Assembly (NCBI GenBank): GCA_000711775.1
Contig: ARYC01017260.1
Location: forward strand, 102,081 to 166,080
From: Oxytricha trifallax
Taxonomy: Eukaryota; Ciliophora; Spirotrichea; Sporadotrichida; Oxytrichidae
Length of the DNA stretch: 64,000 bases
Reading direction: 5' to 3'
Shown: positions 1-14,460 of the stretch, in pieces
How positions within the stretch are numbered: position 1 is the stretch's first letter
Layout: every line of letters begins with the position of its first letter
The notes under the pieces: model-generated
The model's input: only the letters and a program-made list of their open reading frames with translations
What the model was told of the DNA's origin: nothing
The model's database searches: none
Translations under genes and position numbers: made by a program

Positions 1-3000
1 AGGACTCACACCTTGAGCTTTTTGTTTGAGTTTGGAATTTGATAATAATTTCTTGCCTGTATCATTAAAATCATTTTTCTTAGGCGTCTCTAAGAAATTT
101 GTCAAATTTGCTCCATCTTAATCATCCTGCTTGATTTTTAAATTAGATTCTTATTATTTTGTATTCATAGATTTATGATTCTTACTCTGCTTGGATTATT
201 AATCTTTCGATTTAATTCCTTCCTTAATTTAAATTTTACAATTTATATTAAAAAACCGATGAGAATTATAATTTAATTAAGAAAGTTTAATCGAAGTCTA
301 CTTTTGTTAATCTCCAGAAATATGATATTCACAAATAATTTTGGATTTCTTTTATCTTTTAAATTCATTTTTATAATCAATAGAAGTTTCTTAGACAGAT
401 GCTAAGTTATCAATTATTCTCTAATCAATTCTTTATTTAATAATGAAATAGATTTTATTCAATAATATATAATCAAATTACAATTAATCTTTTTACAGAT
501 AACAATCAATAATGCAAGTTATTAATGACAAAAATTCTATAATTTTATAAATAAAAAATTGCTAAATTAATGCCATTAATCTTTTTTATTGAATAGCAGA
601 TTTTTTGCTGTCTATAATAATTTTTTTTAAAGAAGTTTGCAAATCCTTATCTGCATCTAAAGTTAAATTTTTCGATTTAAGATCCACTACTGACTTGGCA
701 TTCACATTTAAGATATTTCTCATTTAAATTAATATACAAAAAATATTTCTGTCAAAGTAAGGCAAGAGTTTTAATTAAAGTTACATAAATATTTATTAAT
801 AACTTATAGAATTAAAATATATAAAGTTTTTATTAATTTATTATCTATCTTGATATTTACTTATGAGATTATTTAATAATTTATATTTCAAATTACCTAT
901 TTTTATTAACAAATTAATGATATATTATACTCTGAGTAAAATCCTTTCTTCAATATTTATTCTATTTATTTTTATATTAAAATAAAATATTTATTTGAGT
1001 TATCTCTAGAATTATGAAAGTTATTGAGTAAAACTTTAAGAATATTTTAGAAGAGAACATTTGAAATTCTGGTGAATAGGGATTAGGAAATATGTTTTAA
1101 GATAACTTAATTAAGATCATTTTTTATTTGAGTATTATGCAAAATTATTTTAATTTATAAGAATGTCACAACTATTCAAAAGAAAAATGAGGGAAATATG
1201 TAAAGGGAATTTTAATTTATTGAAAAAATTAATTGGATTACTTGCAGTTTATCTCGGATATCGACAGTATGATTGGAACATGAAATACGAAAATTCTTTT
1301 TTAATCTTGAGAATAACCACACTAAACAAACGTTATGACTGTTCTTAATAATTTTCATATTATATATGGCTTAAAAAATTCTCTAAATGTGAAATATATA
1401 AGTTTATTTAGCTTTGGTAAACATTCTATAAGACCTTAAACTTTATATGAGCTGTGCTTTTTATGAAATATTAGATTTCATTGTTATAAAATGCTTCCCA
1501 ACAGCAGTGTAACATTTTTCTCCATTCCATGTTATCTTAGTTGAATTCTACAAGCTCTGTTGTCCAGATTTTACTGGCTAAAACCTTGATTCAGGAGGAG
1601 ACTAGGTGATAGCGGAAAATATTTTTCGGAGTATTCTACTTCATGAATGCCACGCCACGGAATAGCCACGTCAACTCACTCAGATATGTCTACGTCTCGA
1701 CTAAGATTGATGGTTTGATTTTAATATTAAACAGTGATATGTTAAATTTATTTGATTTTAATCATTAAACAACATTGTTGTATAATAAATTATATCTATT
1801 AGTGATATTTTACATTCAATATAAAATAATAAAATAATATCAGTTAGTTTAGTTTTACTTATATTTAATAAAACATTGACATTTATTGATTCGCTGCAAT
1901 GAATTAAATTGAAATGTTTAGAATAATATATTATTTTATTAGTAGATTGCAAATTATTATGAAAGCGTGAGTTCTGCTATAGAATCAGCAACTCGAATCT
2001 TTTTGAGATGTCTAACCATATCAAACTCTTTTGAAAGCTTCTCGACTCATATATTTAAAATTAACATATATAAACTCCTATTTAATATAGCATCTCCTTA
2101 ATATTTTAAGTTTTTCTAGGTTAACACAAATTGAACAAGTTCACAAATTTAGATTTCAGATGCTCTGTATAGGTATAGTTGAAGAATTTAAGTTTCTTAA
2201 GCTTGGTCTTCATTTCATATAAAAATTCTTTAAAAAATATCTAAATATAATTAATAAATATTTCCATTGTCTTTTATTTTACCAAGCTATTTTTAAATGG
2301 TTGACCGTCCTCATTTCCACCAATTTGAAACTTTTTATTGTTAAGCAAATATACCTTTGATATTGCTTTATTATTTTTAAGTTATTGATCGTTAGCTATA
2401 AACATATAAATTAATTATAATAAATTTAATTAGCACCATTTTTACCTTAAATTTAGTATTAATTTGCATCCTATTTTTCATTTTTTTCATAATAAGAATT
2501 CTAAAACTCATTGTTTCTTTAATTTTGATTATTACTATTCATTTCTAATTTGAAAATTTCATGTTTAAATTTATCATCCATATAGAGATAAAGCTTTTTC
2601 ATAATTGAGGTAAAATATAAAACTTTTTGAATTCGACTTGTTAAAGTTTTAAAGATTATCATTCAATTTAAATTTAAATTAAATTTGGCAAATAATTTCT
2701 TGCATTTTTGTGGATTATAATGGAGGCGAAACCTCCTGTGGCTGTGAGAGCGTCAATTAAGTTATAGGTGGTTCTCTGTGTAATTCTAACGAGATCGTCA
2801 ATCAAGAATGATTACTAGAGGAAAAGTTTTCTTCCAGCTCGTTTTTGAAAAGTTGTTAGCAAAATAAACATACTTTTAAAATTAATTATTAAAATAGTTT
2901 AAATTTAGCAAGTTTCTAGACTTAGTATAGGTAAGATTTTAAGTACCAATAAGACCAAAAAACTTGGAGTTAAATGTTTTAGTATTTTTATTTTCAAGAT

Positions 3001-6000
3001 AAATTAGATATAATATAGATAAATAGAATATGTTAGGAATGAGAAAACTTATATTTATAAAGCATTTTCAATATTCAAACAATTTAATAAATTGAACTAT
3101 TATAATTAGGGTAAATGTCATAAAATGTCTCATTCAAATATTTTTTTTTAATTTTTACTTTCCTCAAGATTATATTTAAAATTTCTCTAATTATATTTAA
3201 TATTTAATTAAAAAAAGTGCTTTAATCGAGGAAGCCATATATGAATCTTGGAGAACAAGATAGTTTTCAGATAGAAAGTACCAATCTAACCGAGAATATA
3301 ATATTTATATTTCATTAATTATAAATATTTATATTAAAATCATCAGTTAAAGGTAACTAAAAAGATTGTATTGTGTTTTTTAACGGACTTCTATTGAACT
3401 CACCTACGTCTAAGTATAAATAAAATTATAAAAATACCTTAAAGTTGGTAATTAAAATTACATAATAATTAATTGATTTTATTTAAAAATCTTTTTAAAT
3501 TTACTCTTGTTCTCATTTAAATTTTTATATTCCAAATTATAAATTAGATGAAAGGTCTAATATTATAATTCCAAAGCCGACTTATAAATACTCGAAAAAA
3601 TAAAGAAATATATAAATTCAATGATTTATTTCATAATTTAAAAATTCATTTTTTTATATATGAGAAATGAAGTTATTGAAATACAAAAAACTTAAGAAAT
3701 TAAAATATCATGTTTTCTCAAATGAATATGGTTATATCTGTAAAATACTGCTGATAAATTTTAAGAATTAATAAAATAGAAAATCTTTCAAATAACATAT
3801 GTTAGATTCATTAAAACTCAAGTTAATTATAGTCCTGGTCAAGGAGAAGTGTAAAAGTCTCCATGTTTGATTTTTAATATTTTTAAATATATGTTTTTTA
3901 TTTATTCTTAACTTTTAAACATTAAAAACATTCATATATCAATTTATCTCTTAAAAAAATCACCAGACAATCTTTTAAAAACATTGTCCGCCGGACAATC
4001 ATTGATAAACATTGTCCGCCGGATAATCATTTGTTAACATTGTCTGTCGACCCTAAAATTTAAGGATATTTTCCAAATGTAATATCGAGAATCAGACTTG
4101 GATATCGAACAGTATTCTATGTATCCCTACTTAATACAAAGGCTCCATTAAAATCATCAAAGATATTCTGAAAGGCACCCTATATATTCCAAAAGGAATA
4201 TAATAAGATCTCTTTGGAACTTAAGAATTAAAAAGAGATTTCGATAATACAGTATAGCAATATGTTGGAAGCTCCATTTTAATCAATTTTAAAATTTTAA
4301 AAAATTCTCAAAGTTAAAGATGCTTATTACTAACTAACTGTATTGCATGAGTTTGTTATAGGATTTAGTTTTAATATTTTTATCTTTTTTATATTATCCA
4401 TAAATCAATTATTAAATTAAATTCAAAGATATATCATTAAATTATGAACTCTTCAGGCTTTAATTAACTTGATCTTTAATGATTATTTGATATTTAAGTT
4501 AATTTAAATGCAATGAAAATAGTAGGATAAAATTATTAATACTAACGAGTCCAATAATTTATAAATTAATTTCAAAATGTTAAAATAAAATATAGGCAAT
4601 TCCTTAATAATTTGTTATAAATATTCCTTTATAAATTATATTGCTCAAGATATGCGATAATTATAAACGTGTCCTATATAATTGCATCTGCCTCCGCTGT
4701 CGGTTTACATTCTAAGTTAGGGAACATTTTCTTCAAATAATTTGTTTCACAATATGTGACTTCAAATCTGAATTTCTTACTAATAACTGAACTGGATTTG
4801 CCTTGCAAAGTCAAATCTGTGAAATTTGGGCAGAGCCAGCCAACTAAACTGAGACCTGCTCTAGCTGGTTCTCCGTTAAATCTATCAGGAGTGCATTAAG
4901 TATAGTTTAGGCGATGCCCTCATAATGTTGTATTTTTTCACTTAAATTTATTTTTGCATATAGTTAATTAAGAATAAAGAAATTAAGACTAAATTATCTT
5001 TCTAAAAGATATTAAGTTTTATAATAAAGATAATTTTTTTAAAAATAGTAAAATTATCATTTTTATCCATTTTGTTAGCTTATAAAAATTTCAAAACTCT
5101 AAATAGTAATTAAAGAAATTTCTTTTACTTTTCAAATTTTCTGATTTATAAAATAACTTTAATTAACATTAAATAATAAATGCAGGAAAGGTAAATTCTT
5201 TTTAATTTTTAAAATAAAAATTTGCTCGAAAGCATAGTATTATTAAAATAAAATATTATAAGAAAAATTCAATAAAACTAAATAAAATATAATTAGGAGT
5301 GCTTCGTTGCCTTACACCCTAAGTTTACATCTGTTATTAATAATAAATAAAAATATATCTGTATATGCAATTAAAACCCTAAATATATATAAATTTTAAT
5401 TTATCAATCTTATAATGTTTAAACAAATGGGAAAGTGAGGTATATTAAAAAATATAATTTACTATTCGATATACCTCTCCAGTTTAAAAAGACAAAAAAT
5501 ATAGGATAAATTAAAATTGAAAATCTAAAAATAATAAACAATATTAAATTTACTTATTTTATCATTTAGATATTGAATGGCAAATAAAATTACATCTAAA
5601 TTCTTTTTATTATAATTTTTAATATGCACAGTTAATTTTATTAAAACAATATTAAACAAATTTAATAAGAAAACTGATAATAAAATGCGTGAAAATATGT
5701 TAAGTTTGAGCGATAAAACTCAAGTTAATTAGTATTTTATTTACAATTAAAAATGTTTCTTACAAAATAAGTCTGGAATTATCTGTTCTTACATTTTTGA
5801 TAATTAGTAATTTATTTTGTATAACCAAGAGATTTGGAATTTCATTAAAAGATTAATACTACATAAATACTAAAATTGTAAATATATAAATTAAATGTTT
5901 TGAAAGTTTTTAGTATTTTGAATATCCGTAGGGTACTGGCCTTCAGTATAATTTTCTCTTTAACTTTGATATATAGTGTAAAATTTCAATGAGAAATATT

Positions 6001-6441
6001 GATGCATATTTGTGACTGCTGAGTTTGAGCCTGAATATGCTGGATATACCGCATAGTCGAAAGTGTTTTAAGTAAATTTAAAATCTGTTGTATCAGTGTA
6101 GAGATCTCTCAAATAAGTGAGGTTAATTTTAATTATGAGATTTAAAAAGAAATTTTATAAGCAATTAAAATTAACACCCTTTTTAAATAAGTGGACTCTG
6201 TAATGATGTACCAATATAATAAATAATAAATAAAATAAATTTTAACCTTTTTCTCTGGATAACATCGTTAAGCATAAATCCAAAGTAAATTATTAAGGAG
6301 AAGACTGATAGAATCGTCATGCAACCTCCAAAACCCGATGTGTATGTTTAATTGTTTTTGTATGTTAGCGACACTGGATACCCGAAGCGATCAATCGATC
6401 TAAGTTAGCCCGAGAAAACTTTATAAACTTTTCCAAATATA
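1..6441 (-). CDS. Multi-MDS membrane protein, paralog 1 (partial)
   Basis: Read with UAA/UAG as Gln. Coding blocks (MDSs) lie on the minus strand, separated by AT-rich IESs: about 6441-6250 (GIFGKVYKVFSG, DRFGYPVSLTYKNN, then a TM-like run FSLIIYFGFML), 6111-5930 (LRDLYTDTTDF), 4915-4690 (CTPDRFNGEPARAGLSLVGW, ECKPTAEAD), 3415-3365, 3300-3225, 2840-2710 (RTTYNLIDALTATGGFASI), 2640-2550, 2050-1955, 780-600 and 240-1. The blocks match those of the paralog at 17839-23040, so the order is not scrambled. The C-terminus runs off the window start, and the N-terminal start was not found next to 6441. I do not recognise the family; two or more TM segments and conserved Cys suggest a multi-pass membrane protein. 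IESs make up well over half the locus. Confidence 0.7.
1480..1701. repeat. GC-richer dispersed repeat, copy 1
   Basis: This block is clearly less AT-rich than its surroundings and lies inside an IES of paralog 1. Its edge (about 1655-1701, with GCCACGTCAACTCACTC and GTCTACGTCTCGAC) matches in inverted orientation the edge at 23387-23430. It is probably an element terminus; no coding content was recognised. Confidence 0.45.
3965..4050. repeat. Tandem palindromic repeat (ATTGTCCGCCGGACAAT)
   Basis: Three to four degenerate units of about 28 bp are centred on the imperfect palindrome ATTGTCC-GCC-GGACAAT. They sit in an AT-rich IES of paralog 1 and are GC-rich against the background. Confidence 0.6.
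6111..6184 (-). other. IES in paralog 1, pointer CACTTATTT
   Basis: The plus-strand repeat AAATAAGTG occurs at 6111-6119 and 6185-6193. Removing one repeat and the intervening AT-rich DNA joins ITEST to YLRDLYTD in frame. Confidence 0.75.
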
Positions 6442-6449
6442 CCCTTTTA

Positions 6450-7260
6450 AAAGCAATTTTATAAAATAGGATAAGCATTTATGAATTTAGAAATTTTAAT
6501 TAGTGCAATAGTAATTGCTAAGTTTAAATAAGAGATATTAATATTTTTTACAATTTCATTAAGTTATTTATGATAAGATTCTAAATCAAAAATTTTCAAG
6601 ATTCTCATTTATAAATACATAATCCTAAAAATTGATTATTTAATTTTAAATATTAACTAATTCCTTTCTTTACTTTTATAATTTAATAAAATGGTTTTAT
6701 TTCTTTTCTTCGTTTTTCATTGTAATTAAAATAATGCATAAGTTAATACTTCTATTATTTTTTTATATATTTTTATACATTGAAGACCTAGATTTAAGAT
6801 TTACAAGATTTATCTTAATATTATAATTCTTATACACTTATTTATAATTATTTAAAGCTCAATGTTAAAAATTCTTAAATTATATATATTCAAATGAAAA
6901 TAGTGAAACATTATTTTTATTTTACTTTATTTGTTGAATATAAACATTATTATTTATCACTAAAAACTTGAAAAATATTGAAAATAATATTAATTTCAAT
7001 TATTTTATCAAGTTTTTTTACTAAAAACTGTTGTTTTACATAAATAAATGATTTATTTTTACTTAAATTCAATTTCATTATATAATTTTATAGATATTAA
7101 AATCTTATTCTTTAAATTTCAAACATTTGAATGCATTTTAGATTATTTTATGTGAATAAGTTATAAGGATTTCTAAAAACTTATAATTTAAAGTCTAGTA
7201 AGTACAATATTTTGATATTGATAATCATATTTCTATTTGGTTTATTAATTATAATAATTG
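6450..7260. other. AT-rich spacer, no gene seen
   Basis: Very AT-rich DNA. I found no coding segment; it is probably germline-limited spacer or IES between two minus-strand genes. Confidence 0.4.
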
Positions 7261-7264
7261 ATTT

Positions 7265-10200
7265 TAATAAAATACAAGATCTTTCAACGTACTTCAAAGT
7301 TTAATATACTTCGTTTTTTTAGATATAATTTGTAAAAAATGAAAATTACTCTATATTAAAAGAATAGAATAATGAAGAATTAATAATTTTTTCTAAACAT
7401 AAATAAAAATGTAAATATTAATAAATACAACAGATAAATTTTTTTTCTAAAAGTTTGTTTCATTTAATATTTAATTATGAGGTATAATTATAACATCCAT
7501 TAAAAATTAATTCATTCAATTTATTTGGATTCTATTATAATAAAAATATATATTTTACTTATGATTAAATATTTTATTAAATATTTATTAAACTATAACT
7601 TTTATGCTTTTTTTTAAATTAATTGTATTAAAAGTCCAATTATATTTTTTATTTAATATCATTAAGGTTTGAAATCAAAAATATTGCAATGAAAATTAGA
7701 ATTCATGTATTTTAAAAATATTAAAAATACTCGCAACCTTACAATCCCTAATAAACTTCCTCCATTCTTACTTTAAATTATTTATAATTTTCTGCTACAA
7801 TTAGTATAGCTTCCAATCTTTATTTGTTGCCATTAAACAATTAACTAAGCAATAAACTCTTTTACTCATCTTAATACGTGGGTTATTATTCTTGAAGATC
7901 TAAATTACTTTAGGTAAATTGAAAATTAATAAAAATACATAGGTGAAAAACTTGATGTTTTTTATATAAATTTATTGATTTTTTTAATAGCAAATAAATA
8001 ATTGTTTTAAAAAGGCTAAATGATCAATTTTTTATTATATTTATAATAGGGTAATAAAAAATATAAAAGAGTTTATTAATATGCTTGATTAATATATAGA
8101 AGATGTTAAAAATATCTCTAAATTAATATAAAAAAGTGAATTTTAATTTGAAACATATTAAAATTTAGTTTCAAATTATTCAAAGATATTTTTTCATACT
8201 TGGCATAGTGATATGAATAATGTTATAGGCAATTAGTTTTATTTATGTCCTTAAATTTTAATTGGCAATTTATAAAATACATTTATTTAGCAAAATTTCA
8301 AAATTTAAATTATTAATTGTTTTTAAAAGAGTTTACTTCCTTTCCATATTTATTAATTTACAATTATAATTTAATTTTAATAAAATGTATTGTAAATTGA
8401 TGCAAAAATGACGTTCTAATTATTTTCATAAGTTATTCTCTCTCAAAATGAAATTTAACTACTTTTTCAGGTAAAATATAATTCGAGTTCACATTAAGTG
8501 ATGAATAGTCAGAAAAATATGGAAGAGAAATTCTCTCATAATTTATTTTTATAAAAATAATATTTCTTTCTCTATTTATATAACAAAAATCAAATTTTAC
8601 AATTAAATCTACTTATTTTTTAAAATAAGTTAATACATCCAATGTTTTTATTTATCAGAAATATATTTAATCAATAATTAATAAAAATGTTATTAATTGT
8701 TATTTTCGGATACTTAAAATAAAAAAAACCTTTTATTGAGCAATGACAAAGTTGAATTAGGATAATTATTATTTTTTAAATCAAATTAAATATATATTTA
8801 CCCTTTTTTTAAAAATCTAAAACATTAATTTATTCAAAAACTAATTATTATTATATTTTTATAATTTGTTTTAATTTAAATATTGAAATACAATTTAAAA
8901 ATAATATAAAAATATAAACTGTACAATCGAAATTTGGATTTTCTAAAATAGTTTAAAAATAAACTTTTTTCCAGCTTTCCTTTTTTTTACCAACAAAATA
9001 TTATTTAGCAATTAAATTAATAAAAATAAATTAAAAAATATTGAGCATATTTAGATAAATCAAAACTTTGTTTAACTTTTTCAATCAAAGTTATTTGTCC
9101 ATTATTAAAGGAATCCTGAATAATTTCATCTGTTTTTCGGTTTCCATAAAATTATTCCCAATTAAATATATTTAATTTGGGATTTCTTTGAAATTATTAA
9201 TATTATAGAATATTATAGCTAGTTTTTTATCTTTCAAATCAATTAAAAAGTGTCGGGCTTGGTTTTGAGAATCAATAAATAAATAAGGTTTATTTATGTT
9301 TTCAGAAATTTACAAAATATCCATCAAATTTAATTTAATTTTATATATATTTTACTTAAATAATTATTTTTAATCAAATAAAATAGTCTGGATTTTGATT
9401 ATAGCATTTTCAGAACAAAATCGAGTTATTTATTTGATATTTCTTATTACTAGGTATCTGAAATTTCATTAACTAACTCCATGAGTCTTGCTAATAAATT
9501 GATATAAAATAAATTATAATCTAATAAATTTTCCTTAAATTCATTATCAAATGACAAGGAATAAAATTCATAAAGTAGCCTTAATCCACACTTTGGTTCT
9601 TGTTTAATTAAAAATTAAATAAAAAATTCGAAAAATAATAAATATACTGTTTTTGAGACTTAAAATATTCAAGAAGTTGAATTACTTAATCTAAGTAATC
9701 GTTGTAAACCTTTATATAATAATTTAAAATATCTTAATTGATTTTTTGCATAAATTAATTAAATATAGCTACTATAAATATGTTCTATAATTTAAGTTAA
9801 GTTTACTATTCTTTTTATTATCGATCATAAATATTTGAAAATTAAAAATTATTGAAATGTATAGCATAACTTAATAGAAATATATATTCTTATATTTAAG
9901 TTAAAATGGTAAATTAAATTCAGAACTAATGGAAGAATCCGCTCTTAGAGCCAAGACTTAACTCCAATAAATCATAAGTAAGTATTAATATCTATAAATT
10001 TTCCAAATAAAATTTATTATTCTTGATCATTTAATATTAATTGTTACAAAATTACCCTATTTCCAAACATTTTAATAAGTTGGTTTGTAGAGAGTGCGGA
10101 GAATAAATAATCTATTTAATTCAAAGTATTTGTGCGCATATCAACTTAAGCAAAATCTACAGCCATTTTAAGTACATTTCTATCTCTTCGCTTAAATAGA

Positions 10201-13200
10201 ATTATTTTGGAAAACTATAAATAATTAAAACTAAATAATAGCTAAATGAATTCAGTTAGTATTAATAAATCGCATAGTCTAAAAAAACTTTTGACATTAA
10301 AAATTTTTCAAATCTTAAGTAAATTATATTTACAAATATATAAAACATTGCAGTTATTATTTTAAAACTTCTGATATTTCTAATTGTTTTGTATTTTATC
10401 AATATTTAGTATCATGGAACTCTTCTGGAATTTAGCTCTGCTATAATTCTTATACCGTTTATTTTAAATTCGTAATTATTTCTTTATTAAGTTCAAACAT
10501 CAAAATAATTAAATATATTTAAGATTTTGACTATTTTTATTAAAATATTTTCTTTAATTTAAATCAAATCTAATTAAAAATAAGTATTGATATTTTACAG
10601 TTTCCCCTGATCATTATAGATTTACAAAGTCTAAACAGAGACTTTTTTTACAATCTCAGAAAGATTATTCAATTAATATTCATCATTTTTCTACTTCAAG
10701 CACAGATACATTGCATACCCTACCTCTGATTTTTCTTTCAATTCTATATCAGGTTATATATTTTATTTATTAACTTATTGTTTATGCTAATTTTAAATTA
10801 AAAAATTTGAACATGTTAAATGAAAAGTTGAGAAATATGTGGGAAAATCTTTGTGAATTCTCTATCAGAAATTATTCTTTTATCAAGCAGGAGTTTGGGC
10901 AATTTAAACAATAACGCAGTAAACTTTAATGTATATAATCACATTTAAAATAATATTATAATTATGGTATTATGTGGATCATTCAATTCTTTTATAAATA
11001 ATCTTCTCAGCTCATTAATGAATAAATAATAAATTCAATTATAATTTTATCATCTTTCGACCAATAATCAAAGAAATCTTCAGGATAGCTAATGTACTTA
11101 GAAATATATTAATTACCAAAAAATATATATGTTTTTGAAATTGTTAAGTTATAAATATTTAAAGCATTTTTTACTCATTCTATGTTTATATCAGTCAAAG
11201 TTTTTATATAAGAATTATTATATGCATTATCAATTTTAATAGGTAATTCATTACTGAAATATACAATTACTAAGATGTTTTATATAAAGATAAAATATCA
11301 TCTATATTTATTAGTTTTAAACTTATTTTTATATTTTATATTATTCAGATAATGAAAAAAATTTAGCTCTAATGAATTGATTACAGTATGGGTATATTTA
11401 AATTAAGAGTATTAATTAAATAAAATCTATTAATAATTTTAAATTCATGCCAGTTTAATTTTTTTAAATATGGACAATAAGGTACTCGTTTGAAAGAAAA
11501 TTAAAAATTAGTTTGGCTTTACTAATGGAGGTACTATTTTATATCATTTTAGTTTCTAAGTAGGTTTTAATTTTGGGAGATTTGTTTAGTTAATATGACC
11601 CCAAAGTAATAAATAATCTTTCTTGGTCCAGTTATAAGTTCAAACAATAATGCCAATAGTATTGTCCACTTTATTTTGTATTTTCTATCGAACAAATACA
11701 ATAATTTGCAGGATTAAAGAAAGTCAACTGCCAATAATTGAAAAAATAATAATTTAATTTTAAATAAAAAATTTTATTTTAAAATTCAAATGTATTCCCA
11801 TGATAATAAGCAGCTAAAACTATTTAAAAATAAACCTAACTTAAAAATTCTTTTAAACTAAAGTTAAATCTAAATTGAAATAATGAAATTCAAAAAGAGA
11901 TGAAAATATGTTCTATTTAAGCAATAAATAATAAATTTGTGTATAATTAATTATTTTAATCATAAATTAAAGAATCAAAAATAATTCTTTATAATATGCT
12001 TAAATTATATAAAAAGTTATTTACTCAATCTAAGAAAACTTTGATTTTTAAATAGTACCATATATTTAATAGTATGTTTAATAAATATAGTCAAGCATTA
12101 ATAAATGCTTATCAATTATTAGTTTAATTTAAAATACTTAATCATATTTTTTTTGGTGAAAACTTAGCAGAAATTCTTGCATCTTATTTGTTTATGATTA
12201 TATTTAGCTTTATTTCACAAAAACATTAATCATAATATCTCTTCAATTATTAAATTATTAATAATAATTAAATATATTGTTAATATTTAGAAACTTTCGA
12301 ATCATAATGGTAAATCAGTGGATATATTGCTTTAAAATATTCTTCAATGACATCTGGCAATTTTGGAAGACTTGCAAGTTCTCGATATTATTTATCTCTT
12401 AATCTCACTAGTTTCAAATACTCTTGTCTTTACTCTTCAAGAATTTTCTCCTTTACTTTTAATTCATTGCTTAAGAACGTATCAAGAGAAATCGACTCAT
12501 TTTATTATATTTATCCATAATTATCTAGGACTTCTTAAAATAAGACGTGCTTCTTTGCTTCATTCTCAGAAAGTCTATAATATAAGAAAATACTTATAAA
12601 AAGACATAGATAATTATAATTCTAAGAGACAAATAATCTTTTTCTTCTTACTATTTATCCAAAATATGAATCTATTCTTACATTAGCACAATAATTTTAC
12701 TCAACTCTTAAATTATTAATTCATGTGCCTCTCTAATATTACTCTCTTTTTCTTGTACATGATTTTGTTATTTAAAAATACATGGATTTAAAATATTATT
12801 ATTATATGAAACAAGTAAAAATTATTAATACATTAACGACATAATGGCAAGATTATTTTAGTATTTCAAGTGAAGCTAAATGCACTGTCTTTCCTTTGAT
12901 TTAATTATATTCGTTGCTTGTTTATAATGCAAGCTTGAAAACTTTTAATATAATTTTTATAGTTTCTTGTTTATTTTATAAATTATCAAGAGTATCACTT
13001 TTTTAAGATATTGTGCTTTCTATGTAGGAAAGCAAATATAAAATGATAATTTTTTATAATTTTGAAAATTATGTTATAATTAAATAAAATACTTTATTAA
13101 TTTAAATTTATAAAGTTAAAATTAAAATTTTAGTAAATTTATTTGTTATTAGAATTACTTAAGATTTAATAAGAGAATAATTAAAATTACTTAAGGTTTA

Positions 13201-14240
13201 AATATAAATCTAATTTTTAATTTATTTCAAAAGTTTGATCATATATTATATATGATTTTAATCACAAATCAAATTTAATTGATATAAGTCCATTTATATT
13301 AGCAAATTTAAATAATTAAAACTTTTTGAAGTAATTACGTATGCTATTTAATAAACTATAATAAATTATAAATTCTATAATTTTTATTATTTATTTAAAG
13401 CAAGAACTCATCAGTCCATAAGCATTAGAAGTTACAAGAATTTAGAACTTAATTTTCCATTTATTATATATCTTAATCAAAAATACTATAATTATAATTT
13501 TTATCATATTTTAATTAATTAAATACAGAGAATAATCTTTTTTCATTAAGTTTTGTAAATGTATTTTATGAATTTACTATAAATCGTGAATTTATATTAA
13601 ATTTATTTTTAATTAAATTTAACATAGTAAATTTATTTTGAAATAAGTTAAAATTGGTATATATGTTTTTATCGAATCGAATTCCAAAATAAATTCTCAA
13701 GTATACTGAATTATGTATACAAAAAATGTTAAGCATTTTATGCAAGGCATTAGAATTTAAATACACTAATTATGCAAAGTACAGTTAAATTTTCATGTTA
13801 AATCTATTATATTTATTTTAAAGCTAAATAATTAGTATATTCAAGAAAGAGAATTTCAGAAATAATACGAGCATTTAAAGCATATAGTAAATAAAATTAG
13901 TGGCAAAAAATATTGCCAGAATTCTACAATCTTAGCATATATAATATAGAATTAAACTAAGCTGGTCTTTACTATTTGGTTATGAGATAGAACTAAATAT
14001 CCAATAAAAATCCCTGTTAAAATTATAATTCTCTTTAAATTAGTAGAATATTGTTAAATTTGACCAACATAGGCTAAAAATTATTTGTTTTGATATATGC
14101 TTAAATATTATTTTCTACAATAGTAGAAAATAATAAATGGAAATAAAAATTCTTCCACAAATTAAATTCTTTTTCTTTATGATTATCTTTCATATATGTT
14201 ATTAAGAAGAAGGGAAATCTCTTTGGGGGTCTCATGGGAA
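7265..14240 (-). CDS. Fragmented large minus-strand gene(s), unrecognised
   Basis: Coding-like islands appear on the minus strand when UAA/UAG are read as Gln, inside otherwise AT-rich DNA. From high to low coordinate: about 14235-14150 (YSHETPKEISLLLNNIYERQ), 14035-13900 (TM-like, LTGIFIGYLVLSHNQIVKTS), 13450-13385, 12950-12840 (KGKTVHLASLEILKQSCHYV), 12600-12305 (charged, DKQYRELASLPKLPDVIEEY), 11680-11570 (TM-like, TILLALLFELITGPRKIIYY), 10750-10595, 10195-10085 (RDRNVLKMAVDFAQVDMRTN), 9610-9455 (CGLRLLYEFYSLSFDNEFKE), 9150-9060, 8560-8410, 7900-7740 (SKRVYCLVNCLMATNKDWKL) and 7315-7265. All are on one strand, so one or two large non-scrambled genes is the simplest view. Exact MDS edges, pointers, start and stop were not resolved, and the function is unknown. 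The plus-strand frame at 12363-12599 is a shadow of the 12.3-12.6 kb island. Confidence 0.5.
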
Positions 14241-14460
14241 TATAAATAAATTTAATTATCTTAAAAAGTATAAAATTTTTAAATTGTTAAATTTAATGAA
14301 CAATAATTAAAACTAATTATTTTTTTCTTAAATCATTATTTAAATTTTAATTATTACATAATATCACATTTTTCACTTAATGTTTACTTTAAATATTATA
14401 ATTTTCGCTATTTAATTAGATTTTATAAATTTTAATTTAACTGAAATAGGGTTAAATTAA

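Noticed and set aside
12363..12599. Plus-strand standard-code ORF of 78 residues
   Set aside because: The minus strand over the same bases reads a longer, charged, coding-like segment with Gln TAA/TAG; the plus frame is its shadow.
13566..13766. Minus-strand ORF of 66 residues
   Set aside because: Asn/Ile/Phe-rich composition typical of random AT-rich DNA; not supported by neighbouring islands.
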